Shown: positions 44,760 through 52,966 of the stretch, in pieces
How the letters are laid out: every line of letters starts with the position of its first letter
How positions within the stretch are numbered: position 1 is the first letter of the stretch
Source: Candidimonas nitroreducens
Lineage (GTDB): Bacteria; Pseudomonadota; Gammaproteobacteria; Burkholderiales; Burkholderiaceae_B
Reading direction: 5' to 3'
Length of the DNA: 64,000 nucleotides
NCBI RefSeq assembly: GCF_002209565.1
Contig: NZ_NJIH01000012.1
Coordinates: 116,085-180,084 of the forward strand
Notes under the pieces: model-generated
The model's database searches: none
What the model saw: the letters and a program-made list of their open reading frames with translations, nothing else
What the model was told of the DNA's origin: nothing
Position numbers and translations under genes: made by a program

Positions 44760-44798
44760 TAATAAATTTTCATTTTATGTCAATATAAAAATTTATTA
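44760..44798. repeat. Larger inverted repeat enclosing operator copy B
   Basis: TAATAAATTTT at 44760-44770 and AAAATTTATTA at 44788-44798 are perfect 11-bp inverted arms around the 18-bp palindrome. The whole segment is the most AT-rich part of the local sequence. Confidence 0.6.
44773..44790. promoter_or_regulatory. 18-bp palindromic operator, copy B (upstream of the dpp-all operon)
   Basis: TTTTATGTCAATATAAAA lies about 80 bp upstream of the DppB-like start and differs from copy A at 34694-34711 in two central positions. Presence before both transcription units flanking the RpiR gene makes it the likely RpiR operator. Confidence 0.7.
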
Positions 44799-44809
44799 CC
44801 GAAAATGGC

Positions 44810-44920
44810 TTGAATGAACTTACCAGCTCGGGCTTTCGCCAGCTATTGGACAAACGCTCCGTCTCGGTGATCCGGTACGACGTCAAGCGCGCGGCGGGCG
44901 CATATGCGCCTTGCAGAGCG
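44810..44920 (+). pseudogene. Fragment of an enolase-superfamily (RhmD-like) gene
   Basis: The plus strand encodes [20 protein letters not shown] and then RYDVKRAAGA. This matches [20 protein letters not shown] and [10 protein letters not shown] of the intact enolase-family gene at 33374-34546. DNA similarity is strongest from GGCTTTCGCCAGCT to the TACGAC about 50 bases on. Similarity fades near 44920, perhaps with a frameshift, and no barrel residues upstream or downstream remain. It is a relic and not a functional ORF. Confidence 0.65.
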
Positions 44921-44949
44921 GCACGGCGTTTTGCGCCGGGCATGGCGAG

Positions 44950-46179
44950 TCATCTCGAGGCAGATGACCGGTGGTCGGCGCAGAGCCTCAAAGCCCGGGC
45001 AAGCCGCCGAACCCCTTGAGCAATCTCGTGTGTGGAGGGCGTTGCAAAAGATAAGCGCATGCCCTGCCCGCGAGGCTCATAGGGGTAGAACGCGTCACCC
45101 GGCACATACAGCACGCCTTGCTCCACCGCCGCCTGGAACAGGCGTGGCATATCCATTGGTCGAGCAAGCTCCGCCCACACGAACATGCCGCCCTTTGGTT
45201 CAAAAAATGTCAAAGTATCGGCCAGTTCGTCGCGCAAGGCGTGCGCCATGGCTCGCATGCGGCTGGCATACTCGTCCCGTGCGCCGGCCACCATGGCGGC
45301 ATAACGGGAACTCGCCAGATATCGTGATGCAACGGCCTGCGCAAGCGGCGACGTGCAGAGATCGGAAGTCTGCTTGGCTATAGCGCAACGACGCAGAATT
45401 TCCGCCGGAGCGAGCATCCACCCTACGCGCAATGCCGGCGCCACCGTTTTAGACAGGCTCGATAAATACACCACGGGATTGTCCGCGGCGGCCATGACAT
45501 GTCCTGTCGCATAGATAGGCGGAGGCACTGACGTACTAAAGGCAAGCTCCCCGTAGGGGTCGTCTTCAATGATCAGAAACTCATACTTCAGCGCCAGCCT
45601 CACCAAAGCCTCACGCCTCGATTGCGTCAACAAGGTGCCGCAGGGATTGGAAAACGTAGGTACCGTGTACAACAGCTTGGGCCGATCAGATGGCACAGCG
45701 TCTTCGAGCTGCCGCTGCAAGGCGTCGACGTCTATACCGTCTTCGTCGACCAGAACCTCATGGATCCGTGCCTGGGCGAGCCTCAGGGCCTGGATGGCGG
45801 CGGGATATGCCGGTGTTTCGACGTACACGCTCGCCGCGGGTGCAATGTAGACGCGAACCAGCAAGTCAAACGCCTGCTGCGACCCGGTCGTGACGATCAA
45901 ATGGCTGGGGTCGCACTGGATCCCGCGCGCAGCACACAACTGCGCCAGGGCCTGGCGAAGCGCGGGGGAGCCCTCGGTGGCTCCATACTGCAGGCTACCA
46001 GCCGTATCCGCGAAGGCATGTTGTGCGGCTTGTTGTAAGCCCTCCGCGTCGAATAGCGATGGCGACGGGTAGCCGCCCGCAAACGAAATCATGCCCGGCC
46101 TATTCAAGTACGGAAAAAGCTCGCGTATCGGAGAGCCCGCGGGATTTGCGTAGCTCGATGCGAATTCGACGGAGATCAT
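44950..46179 (-). CDS. PLP-dependent aminotransferase, 2-aminoadipate/LysN-like
   Basis: A 409-residue fold-type I aminotransferase. FAGGYPSPSLFD, QYGATEGSPALRQALAQLC, IVTTGSQQAFDLL, TVPTFSNPCGTLL and the PLP-lysine region VYLSSLSKTVAPALRVGW are those of the LysN/2-aminoadipate and MocR-aminotransferase branch. No DNA-binding domain is present. It starts 9 bp after the stop of amaA2, so it is in the same operon. In a pipecolate/lysine route it would convert 2-aminoadipate to 2-oxoadipate. Aromatic or branched-chain substrates are possible alternatives. Confidence 0.85.
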   Translation of the reverse strand: MISVEFASSYANPAGSPIRELFPYLNRPGMISFAGGYPSPSLFDAEGLQQAAQHAFADTAGSLQYGATEGSPALRQALAQLCAARGIQCDPSHLIVTTGSQQAFDLLVRVYIAPAASVYVETPAYPAAIQALRLAQARIHEVLVDEDGIDVDALQRQLEDAVPSDRPKLLYTVPTFSNPCGTLLTQSRREALVRLALKYEFLIIEDDPYGELAFSTSVPPPIYATGHVMAAADNPVVYLSSLSKTVAPALRVGWMLAPAEILRRCAIAKQTSDLCTSPLAQAVASRYLASSRYAAMVAGARDEYASRMRAMAHALRDELADTLTFFEPKGGMFVWAELARPMDMPRLFQAAVEQGVLYVPGDAFYPYEPRGQGMRLSFATPSTHEIAQGVRRLARALRLCADHRSSASR

Positions 46180-46188
46180 GGAAAAACC

Positions 46189-47481
46189 CTAAATACGCGC
46201 ACCAAACATATGAACCACCTGAGAACCTGCCTCGTACCAGTACTCGCGCGCCGTACGCAGCTTTATCGGCAAGACGGCGCTCGCCGGCAGAGGCAGATCT
46301 TCCTCGCACAATTCGCCCAGCACCAGACGAGCCATTTCGCGGCCAAAGGCCGTGCCGGGGGCAATGCCACGACCGTTGTAGCCGCTGAAAGAAATCATGT
46401 TGCGTCCCATGCGATGGAAACGGGGCAAGGCATTGGCCGTCATGCCGATGCTGCCGTACCACTCATGCTCGAAATCGATGTCAGCCAACTGCGGAAACAA
46501 GTGGCGCAGCGCCCGCCTGCCCCAATCCCGATGGATGCTGGAACCCGCGCCACGCAAGGCTCCTACACTGCCAAATACCAGGCGCCCGGCCTGGTCGAAA
46601 CGAAATGACGACAACACTTGGCGTGTATCCCATGCCCCCTGCCGCTCCGGCAATATGGCCTGGCGCAGGGCGGAATCCAGAGGCGGGGTTGCCATGTTGA
46701 AGTACGGAAGATGTACCAGTTCACGGCGTAATTTCGCCCAAAGGCCATCGACCCCGGAATAGGCATTGGTAGCAACGATGACCCAAGGCGCCTCGACCGC
46801 CCCTTCACCGCGGGTATGCAGGCGCCAGCGGCTGCCCGTATCTTCGAGCCTGGCCACCGGGCTGCCGGAATAGATCGCGGCGCCCGCCCGCAAGGCGGCA
46901 CGAGCCAGTCCGCGGGCATAAGCGAGCGGCTGAATCGTGCCCGCACGTTTGTCGAGCAACGCGCCGCGATACACCGACGTGCCGACCTTGCGAGCGGTTT
47001 CACGCGCGTCGAGCACATGCACGGGCGCGCCCAACGCCCGCCACTGCCGGGCGCGCTCTGTAATCTCTTTCAGGCCGGCCGCTCCGACCGCGCAATGCAA
47101 GGTGCCGCTGCGCACAGCCTCGCACGCAATGTCGTGGCGCTGCACGATATCAAAGACCAGGGAGGGGGCCTCGCCCAATAATTCGAGCAGTCTTCGACCA
47201 TACAACTGCCCCAGTTCGCTGGTCAGCTTCTCCGGCATGACCCACATGCCCGCATTGACCAGACCCACGTTGCGGCCTGATCCGCCGTAGCCGATATCCA
47301 CAGCCTCGATGACCGCGACCGAGGCGCCGCCTTGCGCCAGATGCAAGGCAGCCGACAAGCCCGTGTACCCCGCACCGACGACTGCCACGTCGCATTCGAT
47401 AAAGCCGGCCAACGGGCGAGCGCCGGGTGGAGGTGGAGCAGAGGCTTCCCATAAGCCATGAGAGCGCGGATTGTTTTTCAT
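46189..47481 (-). CDS. amaA: FAD-dependent L-pipecolate oxidase, copy 2
   Basis: A 430-residue DAO-family flavoprotein paralogous to 17844-19127. Both share HGLWEASAP, a dinucleotide motif (here DVAVVGAGYTGLSAALHLAQ), the GGSGRNVGLVNAGMWVMP block, RAGTIQPLAYARGLA and FSGYNGRGIAPGTAFG. It should oxidise L-pipecolate, although the duplicate may have a different amine preference. A GAGG ribosome site precedes the ATG. It is divergent from the LysR gene at 47675 and leads into the aminotransferase gene. Confidence 0.84.
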   Translation of the reverse strand: MKNNPRSHGLWEASAPPPPGARPLAGFIECDVAVVGAGYTGLSAALHLAQGGASVAVIEAVDIGYGGSGRNVGLVNAGMWVMPEKLTSELGQLYGRRLLELLGEAPSLVFDIVQRHDIACEAVRSGTLHCAVGAAGLKEITERARQWRALGAPVHVLDARETARKVGTSVYRGALLDKRAGTIQPLAYARGLARAALRAGAAIYSGSPVARLEDTGSRWRLHTRGEGAVEAPWVIVATNAYSGVDGLWAKLRRELVHLPYFNMATPPLDSALRQAILPERQGAWDTRQVLSSFRFDQAGRLVFGSVGALRGAGSSIHRDWGRRALRHLFPQLADIDFEHEWYGSIGMTANALPRFHRMGRNMISFSGYNGRGIAPGTAFGREMARLVLGELCEEDLPLPASAVLPIKLRTAREYWYEAGSQVVHMFGARI

Positions 47482-47644
47482 GCAGCCTCACCTGCGAGAA
47501 AGGGTTTCAGTTGACGCATCCATGGATGGAATTCACGAGTCCAGGCAAAGACCGACATCACTCATTCGTTATTCGCATGACATACGGAGCGATAAAGCCA
47601 TTTTTGCAACTAGCGTCGTAGACAGTCAAACGATGTTCCTTTAT

Positions 47645-47666
47645 CATGTCATTCTGATTTGACATG
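47645..47666. promoter_or_regulatory. Inverted repeat CATGTCA-N8-TGACATG upstream of LysR
   Basis: Perfect 7-bp arms with an 8-base spacer end eight bases before the LysR ATG at 47675, in the intergenic region shared with amaA2. Its position suits autoregulation by the LysR protein or a block of its translation start. Confidence 0.6.
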
Positions 47667-47674
47667 AACTCGCC

Positions 47675-48571
47675 ATGTTAACGCCAAGACGCTTCCTGCC
47701 CCCGATGTCGATGTTGCTGGCTTTCGAGGCAGCGGCCCGACTGCAGAGCTTCACAGCAGCCGCCGCCGAGATCAAACTCACGCAAAGCGCAGTCAGCCGC
47801 CAGATTCGCGCGCTGGAAGACATCCTGGGCTCGCCCCTGTTCATACGGGAACGGCAAACAGTGCGCTTGACCGATGCGGGCGCCGCCTACGCCAAAGAAA
47901 TTGCCGAGGCGCTCAAGCGGATTTCCTCGGCGACTCTCGGCTTTCGCGCAAATCCATATGGCGGCACGCTGAACCTGGCCATCCTGCCCACGTTCGGAAC
48001 GCGCTGGCTCGCGCCTCGCCTGCCGCGCTTCCTGGCAGAGCATCCCGGCATCACCATCAACCTGACCACGCGCCTTGCGCCCTTCGACTTCAATATGGAC
48101 ACGGCCGATGCCGCGGTGCACTTCGGGCTGCCGCACTGGCCGGGCGCCGAGCTGGATTTCCTGATGCACGAAACGGTAGTGCCGGCATGCAGTACCACAT
48201 TCCTGGAAGAGCACCCCATAGCCTACGCCCAAGATCTGCTGCACGTCCCCTTGCTGCACCTCGTATCCCGGCCCGACGCATGGGAACGCTGGTTCGAAGC
48301 GCATGGCATCGCGCCGGGCCAACTGCATGGCATGTTGGTGGATCAATTCGCAATAGCGGCACAAGCGGCAATATCCGGCCTTGGCGTGGCGCTTCTCCCG
48401 AGCTTTCTGATCGAGGCAGAACTTGCGCGTGGCGATCTGCTGGTACCGAACGACAGCCCCATGGAAAGTGCGGAAGGCTACTACCTTGCCTGGCCCTCCG
48501 ACAGGCGGGAGTACCCGCCGCTACGGGCGTTTCGCGAGTGGATACATCGTCAATCTGCCTCGAGATCATGA
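47675..48571 (+). CDS. LysR-family regulator (GcvA-like) of the second ama module
   Basis: A 298-residue LysR-type regulator of the GcvA-like subgroup. The N-terminal MSMLLAFEAAARLQSFTAAA and KLTQSAVSRQIRALEDILG form the helix-turn-helix, and the effector domain begins at LNLAILPTFGTRWLAPRLP. GLGVALLPSFLIEAELARGD is typical of this group. It lies between the divergent amaA2-aminotransferase operon and the downstream amaB2-ggt genes and probably controls both. A perfect inverted repeat sits just before its start. Confidence 0.92.
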   Translation: MLTPRRFLPPMSMLLAFEAAARLQSFTAAAAEIKLTQSAVSRQIRALEDILGSPLFIRERQTVRLTDAGAAYAKEIAEALKRISSATLGFRANPYGGTLNLAILPTFGTRWLAPRLPRFLAEHPGITINLTTRLAPFDFNMDTADAAVHFGLPHWPGAELDFLMHETVVPACSTTFLEEHPIAYAQDLLHVPLLHLVSRPDAWERWFEAHGIAPGQLHGMLVDQFAIAAQAAISGLGVALLPSFLIEAELARGDLLVPNDSPMESAEGYYLAWPSDRREYPPLRAFREWIHRQSASRS

Positions 48572-48671
48572 TTTGACGGAATAATTTGAGAAATATTTGT
48601 CGTTTGGCCGAAGCTCTTCTCTACGGGATACTATCACTCAGTCTCGTTGCGAAAGGTATTCAAGGATTTTC

Positions 48672-50162
48672 ATGATCGACAAATTGCTGAGCGGCCTCGG
48701 CGTGCCCCGATCCGCATACACGTCGGGCTCGTTTCCGCTCCACACTCCCATTGACGGCAGCCGGCTCGGCACCATCGCGCTGGACGATCCGGCCACGGTA
48801 GCGGCCAAAATCGAGCGCGCACGGGACGCATTCGATGTTTGGCGCACCGTGCCGCCACCGCGCCGCGGAGAACTGATACGCCGCTTCAGCGAAGTATTGC
48901 GACGCAACAAGGCAGCGCTGGGAGAGCTGGTCTCATGGGAAACCGGCAAGATCGCCCAGGAGGGACAGGGTGAAGTCCAGGAAATGATCGATATCTGCGA
49001 TTTCGCGGTCGGCCTGTCGCGTCAGTTGTACGGCCTGACCATAGCCTCCGAGCGTCCCGGACATCACATGCGCGAAACCTGGCATCCGCTAGGCGTGGTC
49101 GGAGTAATCAGCGCCTTCAACTTCCCCGCCGCGGTCTGGTCCTGGAATGCAGCATTGGCGCTGGTCACCGGCAACTCCGTCATTTGGAAGCCATCGGAAA
49201 AGACGCCTCTCACAGCCCTGGCCAGCCAGGCATTGTTGGAACAGGCCATGCACGGTTTTGACGATGCCCCGCCGCAGCTCAGCCAAGTATCCGTGGGCGA
49301 TCGCGCAGCCGGGCAGGCCCTGGCGGCAGACCCGCGCGTGGCGCTCGTCAGCGCGACAGGCAGCACTCGCATGGGTCGCGAAGTCGGGCAATGCGTCGCG
49401 GCCCGCTTCGGTCGCAGCATCCTGGAACTGGGCGGCAACAATGCCATGATCCTGGCACCCAGCGCCGATCTGGCCCTGGCGGTGCGGGCGACCCTGTTTG
49501 CCGCCGTGGGCACCGCGGGGCAGCGCTGCACCACCCTGCGCCGCCTGATCGCCCACGAGTCCGTCAAAGATGAAATCGTCACGCGTCTCAAGTCCGCCTA
49601 CGCCAAAGTGCGCATCGGCCATCCCTTGCAGGGAAGCCTGGTCGGCCCGTTGATCGACAAGGCGGGCTACGAGGCCATGCAGGACGCTTTGGAGCAGGCG
49701 CGCAGCCAAGGCGGCAAGGTATATGGCGGCGAAAGACAGCTCCAGTCCGAGTTTCCCGACGCCTATTACGTTGCACCGGCCATCGTGGAAATGCCGCGGC
49801 AGACCGAAGTGGTTCGTCACGAAACATTCGCCCCCATTCTGTATATCCTCGGTTATCGGGAAATTGGTGAAGCCATTGCCTTGAACAATGCCGTGCCGCA
49901 TGGTCTTTCATCTTGCATCTTCACCACCGACATACGCGAAGCCGAGCTGTTCCAAAGCGCGCTGGGCAGCGATTGCGGCATCGCGAACGTCAACATCGGC
50001 ACCAGCGGCGCCGAGATCGGCGGCGCCTTCGGAGGCGAGAAAGAAACGGGAGGCGGGCGTGAATCGGGCTCGGACGCCTGGAAGGCCTATATGCGCCGCC
50101 AAACCAACACGATCAATTACTCGCATGAACTGCCGCTGGCCCAGGGAATCAACTTCGACTGA
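48672..50162 (+). CDS. amaB: Aldehyde dehydrogenase, L-aminoadipate-semialdehyde type, copy 2
   Basis: A 496-residue ALDH7-type enzyme paralogous to 16166-17683. It carries SAFNFPAAVWSWNAALALVT, ILELGGNNAMIL with the catalytic glutamate, GTAGQRCTTLRRL with the nucleophilic cysteine and GGAFGGEKETGGGRESGSDA. It is predicted to oxidise aminoadipate semialdehyde to 2-aminoadipate. The ATG at 48672 has AAGGA upstream; an in-frame start 75 bases earlier lies in non-homologous sequence. It follows the LysR gene by 100 bp on the same strand. Confidence 0.88.
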   Translation: MIDKLLSGLGVPRSAYTSGSFPLHTPIDGSRLGTIALDDPATVAAKIERARDAFDVWRTVPPPRRGELIRRFSEVLRRNKAALGELVSWETGKIAQEGQGEVQEMIDICDFAVGLSRQLYGLTIASERPGHHMRETWHPLGVVGVISAFNFPAAVWSWNAALALVTGNSVIWKPSEKTPLTALASQALLEQAMHGFDDAPPQLSQVSVGDRAAGQALAADPRVALVSATGSTRMGREVGQCVAARFGRSILELGGNNAMILAPSADLALAVRATLFAAVGTAGQRCTTLRRLIAHESVKDEIVTRLKSAYAKVRIGHPLQGSLVGPLIDKAGYEAMQDALEQARSQGGKVYGGERQLQSEFPDAYYVAPAIVEMPRQTEVVRHETFAPILYILGYREIGEAIALNNAVPHGLSSCIFTTDIREAELFQSALGSDCGIANVNIGTSGAEIGGAFGGEKETGGGRESGSDAWKAYMRRQTNTINYSHELPLAQGINFD

Positions 50163-50284
50163 ATACCCGATGCAGCCGGCAGACGCGGCGATACAGCCCT
50201 CGCTCGAACTACAGACATAAGGAAAGAACAGCACCGTGGAAAGTCTGCAATTGAAAGCGCAAGGTTCATAGGACAGCCCCTGGC

Positions 50285-52006
50285 ATGACGACTAACTCAA
50301 TCGAATCCTGGCGCCCTACGATTTCGGGCAGTCATTACGCGGTCTCATCCGGCCACGCGCTGGCGACTGCCGCCGCAATGCGGGTGCTTGATCGTGGCGG
50401 CAACGCCGTGGACGCCGGCGTCACAGCGGCAATGGCGCTGTCAATTCTGCAGCCAGACGTAGTGTCCTTCGCCGGAGTGGCGCCCACACTGGTCTATATG
50501 CGTGATACCGGACGTGTGACCAGCCTGGAGGGCTTGGGATATTGGCCCGCAGCAACAGACGTCGGGAAATTGCGTGCGATTGGCGGCGCCACGATTCCGG
50601 AAGGCATCCTGCAGCAAGTGATTCCTGCCGCTCCGGCCACACACATCGAAGCCCTCAGACGCTTCGGAACAATCTCCTTCGAAGAAGCCGTCACCCCCGC
50701 CTTTGAATTGGCCCGCGACGGGTTCTATATGTACCCCGTACTGCGAGATGTATTGGAACAGCATGCTGCCGACATCGATCGCTACCCCGAGAATGCCGCG
50801 GTGTTCCGCCCAGGGGGAACCACGCTTCCGGTCGGCGCGCGTCTGAGGCAGACCAATCTGGCCAAGACCCTCTGGCGCCTCGTCGAGGCCGAACGCGCGG
50901 CAACCGGCGATCGGGCGTCCAGGTTGCGCGCCGTGCACGATTGCTTTTACAAAGGGCCTATTGCACGCGACATCGCGAACTTTCACGAACGGCTCGGCGG
51001 TTTCATGCGCCTGGAAGATCTTGCCGATTTCGAAGTTCCGGTCAGCAGCGGGATTTCATCCTCGTACCACAACCTGCAAATACATAGTTGCGACGTGTGG
51101 TGCCAAGGCATCGTGCTGCATGAAGCGCTCAAGATACTCGAAGGATTCGACCTCTCGCAATACCGACACAACCAGCCCGCATATCTACATTTGATCGCCC
51201 AGGCGCTCGAGCTGGCGTTCGCGGATCGCGAAGCATATGTCGGCGACCCCAAATTCGTGGATGTGCCCACCGAAGAGCTGCTCTCCGAAGAGTATGCAGC
51301 GCGCCAGCGGATGCGCATCGATCCGCGCCGCGCTCCACGGGCCGCAGCCCCCGGCCTCCTGCGCTCCCGCTCACAGCGCCTGAACCAGCCCACGGCTGGC
51401 AGCGGGCCGGTTCCTCCTCCACCCGACACGATCTACGCCTGCGTAGTCGACAAATTCGGGAATGCCTATTCTGCGACCCCGTCGGACACCATGTACAACA
51501 CGCCCATGATCGACGGCATGGGGCTCGCCATCTCTCCGCGAGGGATGCAAAGCCGCCTGGAAGAAGGCCATCCTTGCAGCGTCGCGCCCGGCAAGCGTCC
51601 CAGACTCACGCCTACGCCCGCGATTGCCCTGGAAAACAAGCGCCTTCGTCTGGTCTGGGGTACGCCGGGAGGCGACATACAGTGCCAAGCAATGCTTCAG
51701 GCGCTGCTGAACATCGTGCAGTTCAAGATGCCCATCCAACGCGCGATCGAGTCGCCTCGCATCGGTACATACGGTTATCCCAGTTCGTTTCCTCCCAACC
51801 ATGTCCTGCTCGGCCGCTTATGCATTGAAAGCAGGATACCGGAAAAGATCCGCCGGGCAATGCAGGCTTATGGATATGACGTGGAAGTCTGGCCGGAAGC
51901 CTCCTGGTTGGCCGGATCGGTGTGCGCGATCTGGAACGACTGGGATCAAGGCCTGCTCAATGCAGGCGCCGACCCGCGACGCGGAGCTTATGCGATGGCG
52001 TGGTGA
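50285..52006 (+). CDS. Gamma-glutamyltransferase-family Ntn hydrolase
   Basis: A 573-residue gamma-glutamyltransferase-family protein. HYAVSSGHALATAAAMRVL and GGNAVDAGVTAAMAL start the large subunit. The autocleavage site is expected between Asp381 and Thr382 in PDTIYACVVDKFGNAYSATP, where Thr382 would be the nucleophile of the small subunit. There is no signal peptide, unlike periplasmic Ggt, so it is predicted cytosolic. PGKRPRLTPTPAI and WGTPGGDIQCQAMLQ follow. The usual glycine-rich oxyanion PGSGN-type loop is not clearly seen. It lies 122 bp downstream of amaB2, so it may act on a glutamylated intermediate or as an acylase. Confidence 0.86.
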   Translation: MTTNSIESWRPTISGSHYAVSSGHALATAAAMRVLDRGGNAVDAGVTAAMALSILQPDVVSFAGVAPTLVYMRDTGRVTSLEGLGYWPAATDVGKLRAIGGATIPEGILQQVIPAAPATHIEALRRFGTISFEEAVTPAFELARDGFYMYPVLRDVLEQHAADIDRYPENAAVFRPGGTTLPVGARLRQTNLAKTLWRLVEAERAATGDRASRLRAVHDCFYKGPIARDIANFHERLGGFMRLEDLADFEVPVSSGISSSYHNLQIHSCDVWCQGIVLHEALKILEGFDLSQYRHNQPAYLHLIAQALELAFADREAYVGDPKFVDVPTEELLSEEYAARQRMRIDPRRAPRAAAPGLLRSRSQRLNQPTAGSGPVPPPPDTIYACVVDKFGNAYSATPSDTMYNTPMIDGMGLAISPRGMQSRLEEGHPCSVAPGKRPRLTPTPAIALENKRLRLVWGTPGGDIQCQAMLQALLNIVQFKMPIQRAIESPRIGTYGYPSSFPPNHVLLGRLCIESRIPEKIRRAMQAYGYDVEVWPEASWLAGSVCAIWNDWDQGLLNAGADPRRGAYAMAW

Positions 52007-52064
52007 CGCACCCGGCTTCCGGCTACGCAGGATCAGCAGAATGGGCTTGCCCAATCGACGGATG

Positions 52065-52796
52065 CTACATGAATCCGGAATATTTCTGATGTCGGAGACT
52101 GCTGCCCACATATCGGATCATGGTGACGAAGTCGAACACCGGCAGTCTGGTACGAGCCTGTATGGCGTGCGCATAAGGAGGCAGGTCGCTGCATTCCAGC
52201 AAGATCGCGCCTATATCCGGATGCCCATGTACAAGATCCATGGCAACGGCAACCGCCTCTTGCTCGATCACGCTGGAGTCCAGCGTCCCTTTTTCTTCGA
52301 GAATGGCCTCGCGGAACTCTTTTTTCGCTTTCATGTCCCCGATAGCAGTCGGGACATCTGCGCCTATACCCAGGACGCTGAAATGTTCAGGGGTCAGCGC
52401 TTGTGCATCTGCAGTAATGATCCCCACCCGACACCGGGTAATGGCGTATATGAAGGGGATTTGAGACAGGCTGGAGAGGAAAACCGGTATTTGCACCGCT
52501 GCCGCGACCTGGCGTTGAAAGAGCGCCATGAAACCGCAGGCGCCGGTGATCGCCTTGACCCCCGCGGCTTCCAGTTCACATGCAGCCGCCACGAATGCTT
52601 CAGCAAGAGTGGGATCACGCTGCGTTAAAAGCCGTTCGATCGAAGCATTTTCAACACGCTGGTAGCGCACCGGGAACGGAAAGGTAGAGGCATTGGCAAC
52701 GTTGCCAGGGACACAGGGGTATCGAGCATCGAGCACCAAGATACCGATGGTTTCACCATACCAGGATCGAGTTGCGCGGTTGATTTCATAGCTCAT
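52065..52796 (-). CDS. Aspartate/glutamate racemase-family protein
   Basis: A 243-residue protein of the Asp/Glu/hydantoin racemase superfamily. The two catalytic-type cysteines appear in ITGACGFMALFQ and ILLECSDLPPYA. RVGIITADAQAL and the C-terminal PVFDFVTMIRYV also fit. The substrate is not clear; amino acids, hydantoins or maleate-type acids are all handled by this family. It is divergent from a Bug protein across a region with matched palindromes, so the two are probably co-regulated and used in import and isomerisation of one acid. Confidence 0.82.
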   Translation of the reverse strand: MSYEINRATRSWYGETIGILVLDARYPCVPGNVANASTFPFPVRYQRVENASIERLLTQRDPTLAEAFVAAACELEAAGVKAITGACGFMALFQRQVAAAVQIPVFLSSLSQIPFIYAITRCRVGIITADAQALTPEHFSVLGIGADVPTAIGDMKAKKEFREAILEEKGTLDSSVIEQEAVAVAMDLVHGHPDIGAILLECSDLPPYAHAIQARTRLPVFDFVTMIRYVGSSLRHQKYSGFM

Positions 52797-52818
52797 GGCG
52801 ATCCCAGCACCTCCTGAA

Positions 52819-52834
52819 ATTTCCTATTGGAAAT
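52819..52834. promoter_or_regulatory. Palindromic operator site 1 (racemase side)
   Basis: ATTTCCTATTGGAAAT is a near-perfect 16-bp palindrome 23 bp upstream of the racemase-family start. It differs from the perfect palindrome at 52928-52943 by a single base. Confidence 0.65.
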
Positions 52835-52889
52835 AATTTTACTACTAACTGCATTGGCTCACACATAGATTTCTAAGCCTAACTAGCGT

Positions 52890-52904
52890 ATTCCCTAGTG
52901 AAAT
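52890..52904. promoter_or_regulatory. Possible degenerate third operator site
   Basis: ATTCCCTAGTGAAAT resembles the flanking 16-bp palindromes (ATT-CC-TA-G-AAAT) but is one base shorter and imperfect. It lies midway between sites 1 and 2. Confidence 0.35.
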
Positions 52905-52927
52905 TCACTCAGACATAAGGTACATTT

Positions 52928-52943
52928 ATTTCCTATAGGAAAT
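52928..52943. promoter_or_regulatory. Palindromic operator site 2 (Bug side)
   Basis: ATTTCCTATAGGAAAT is a perfect 16-bp palindrome ending 23 bp before the Bug protein ATG, next to its AAAAGGAG ribosome site. Occupancy would block transcription of the Bug gene. The inferred binder is the XRE-cupin regulator at 54001-54609. Confidence 0.7.
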
Positions 52944-52966
52944 TTTAAATAGAAAAGGAGACACTC

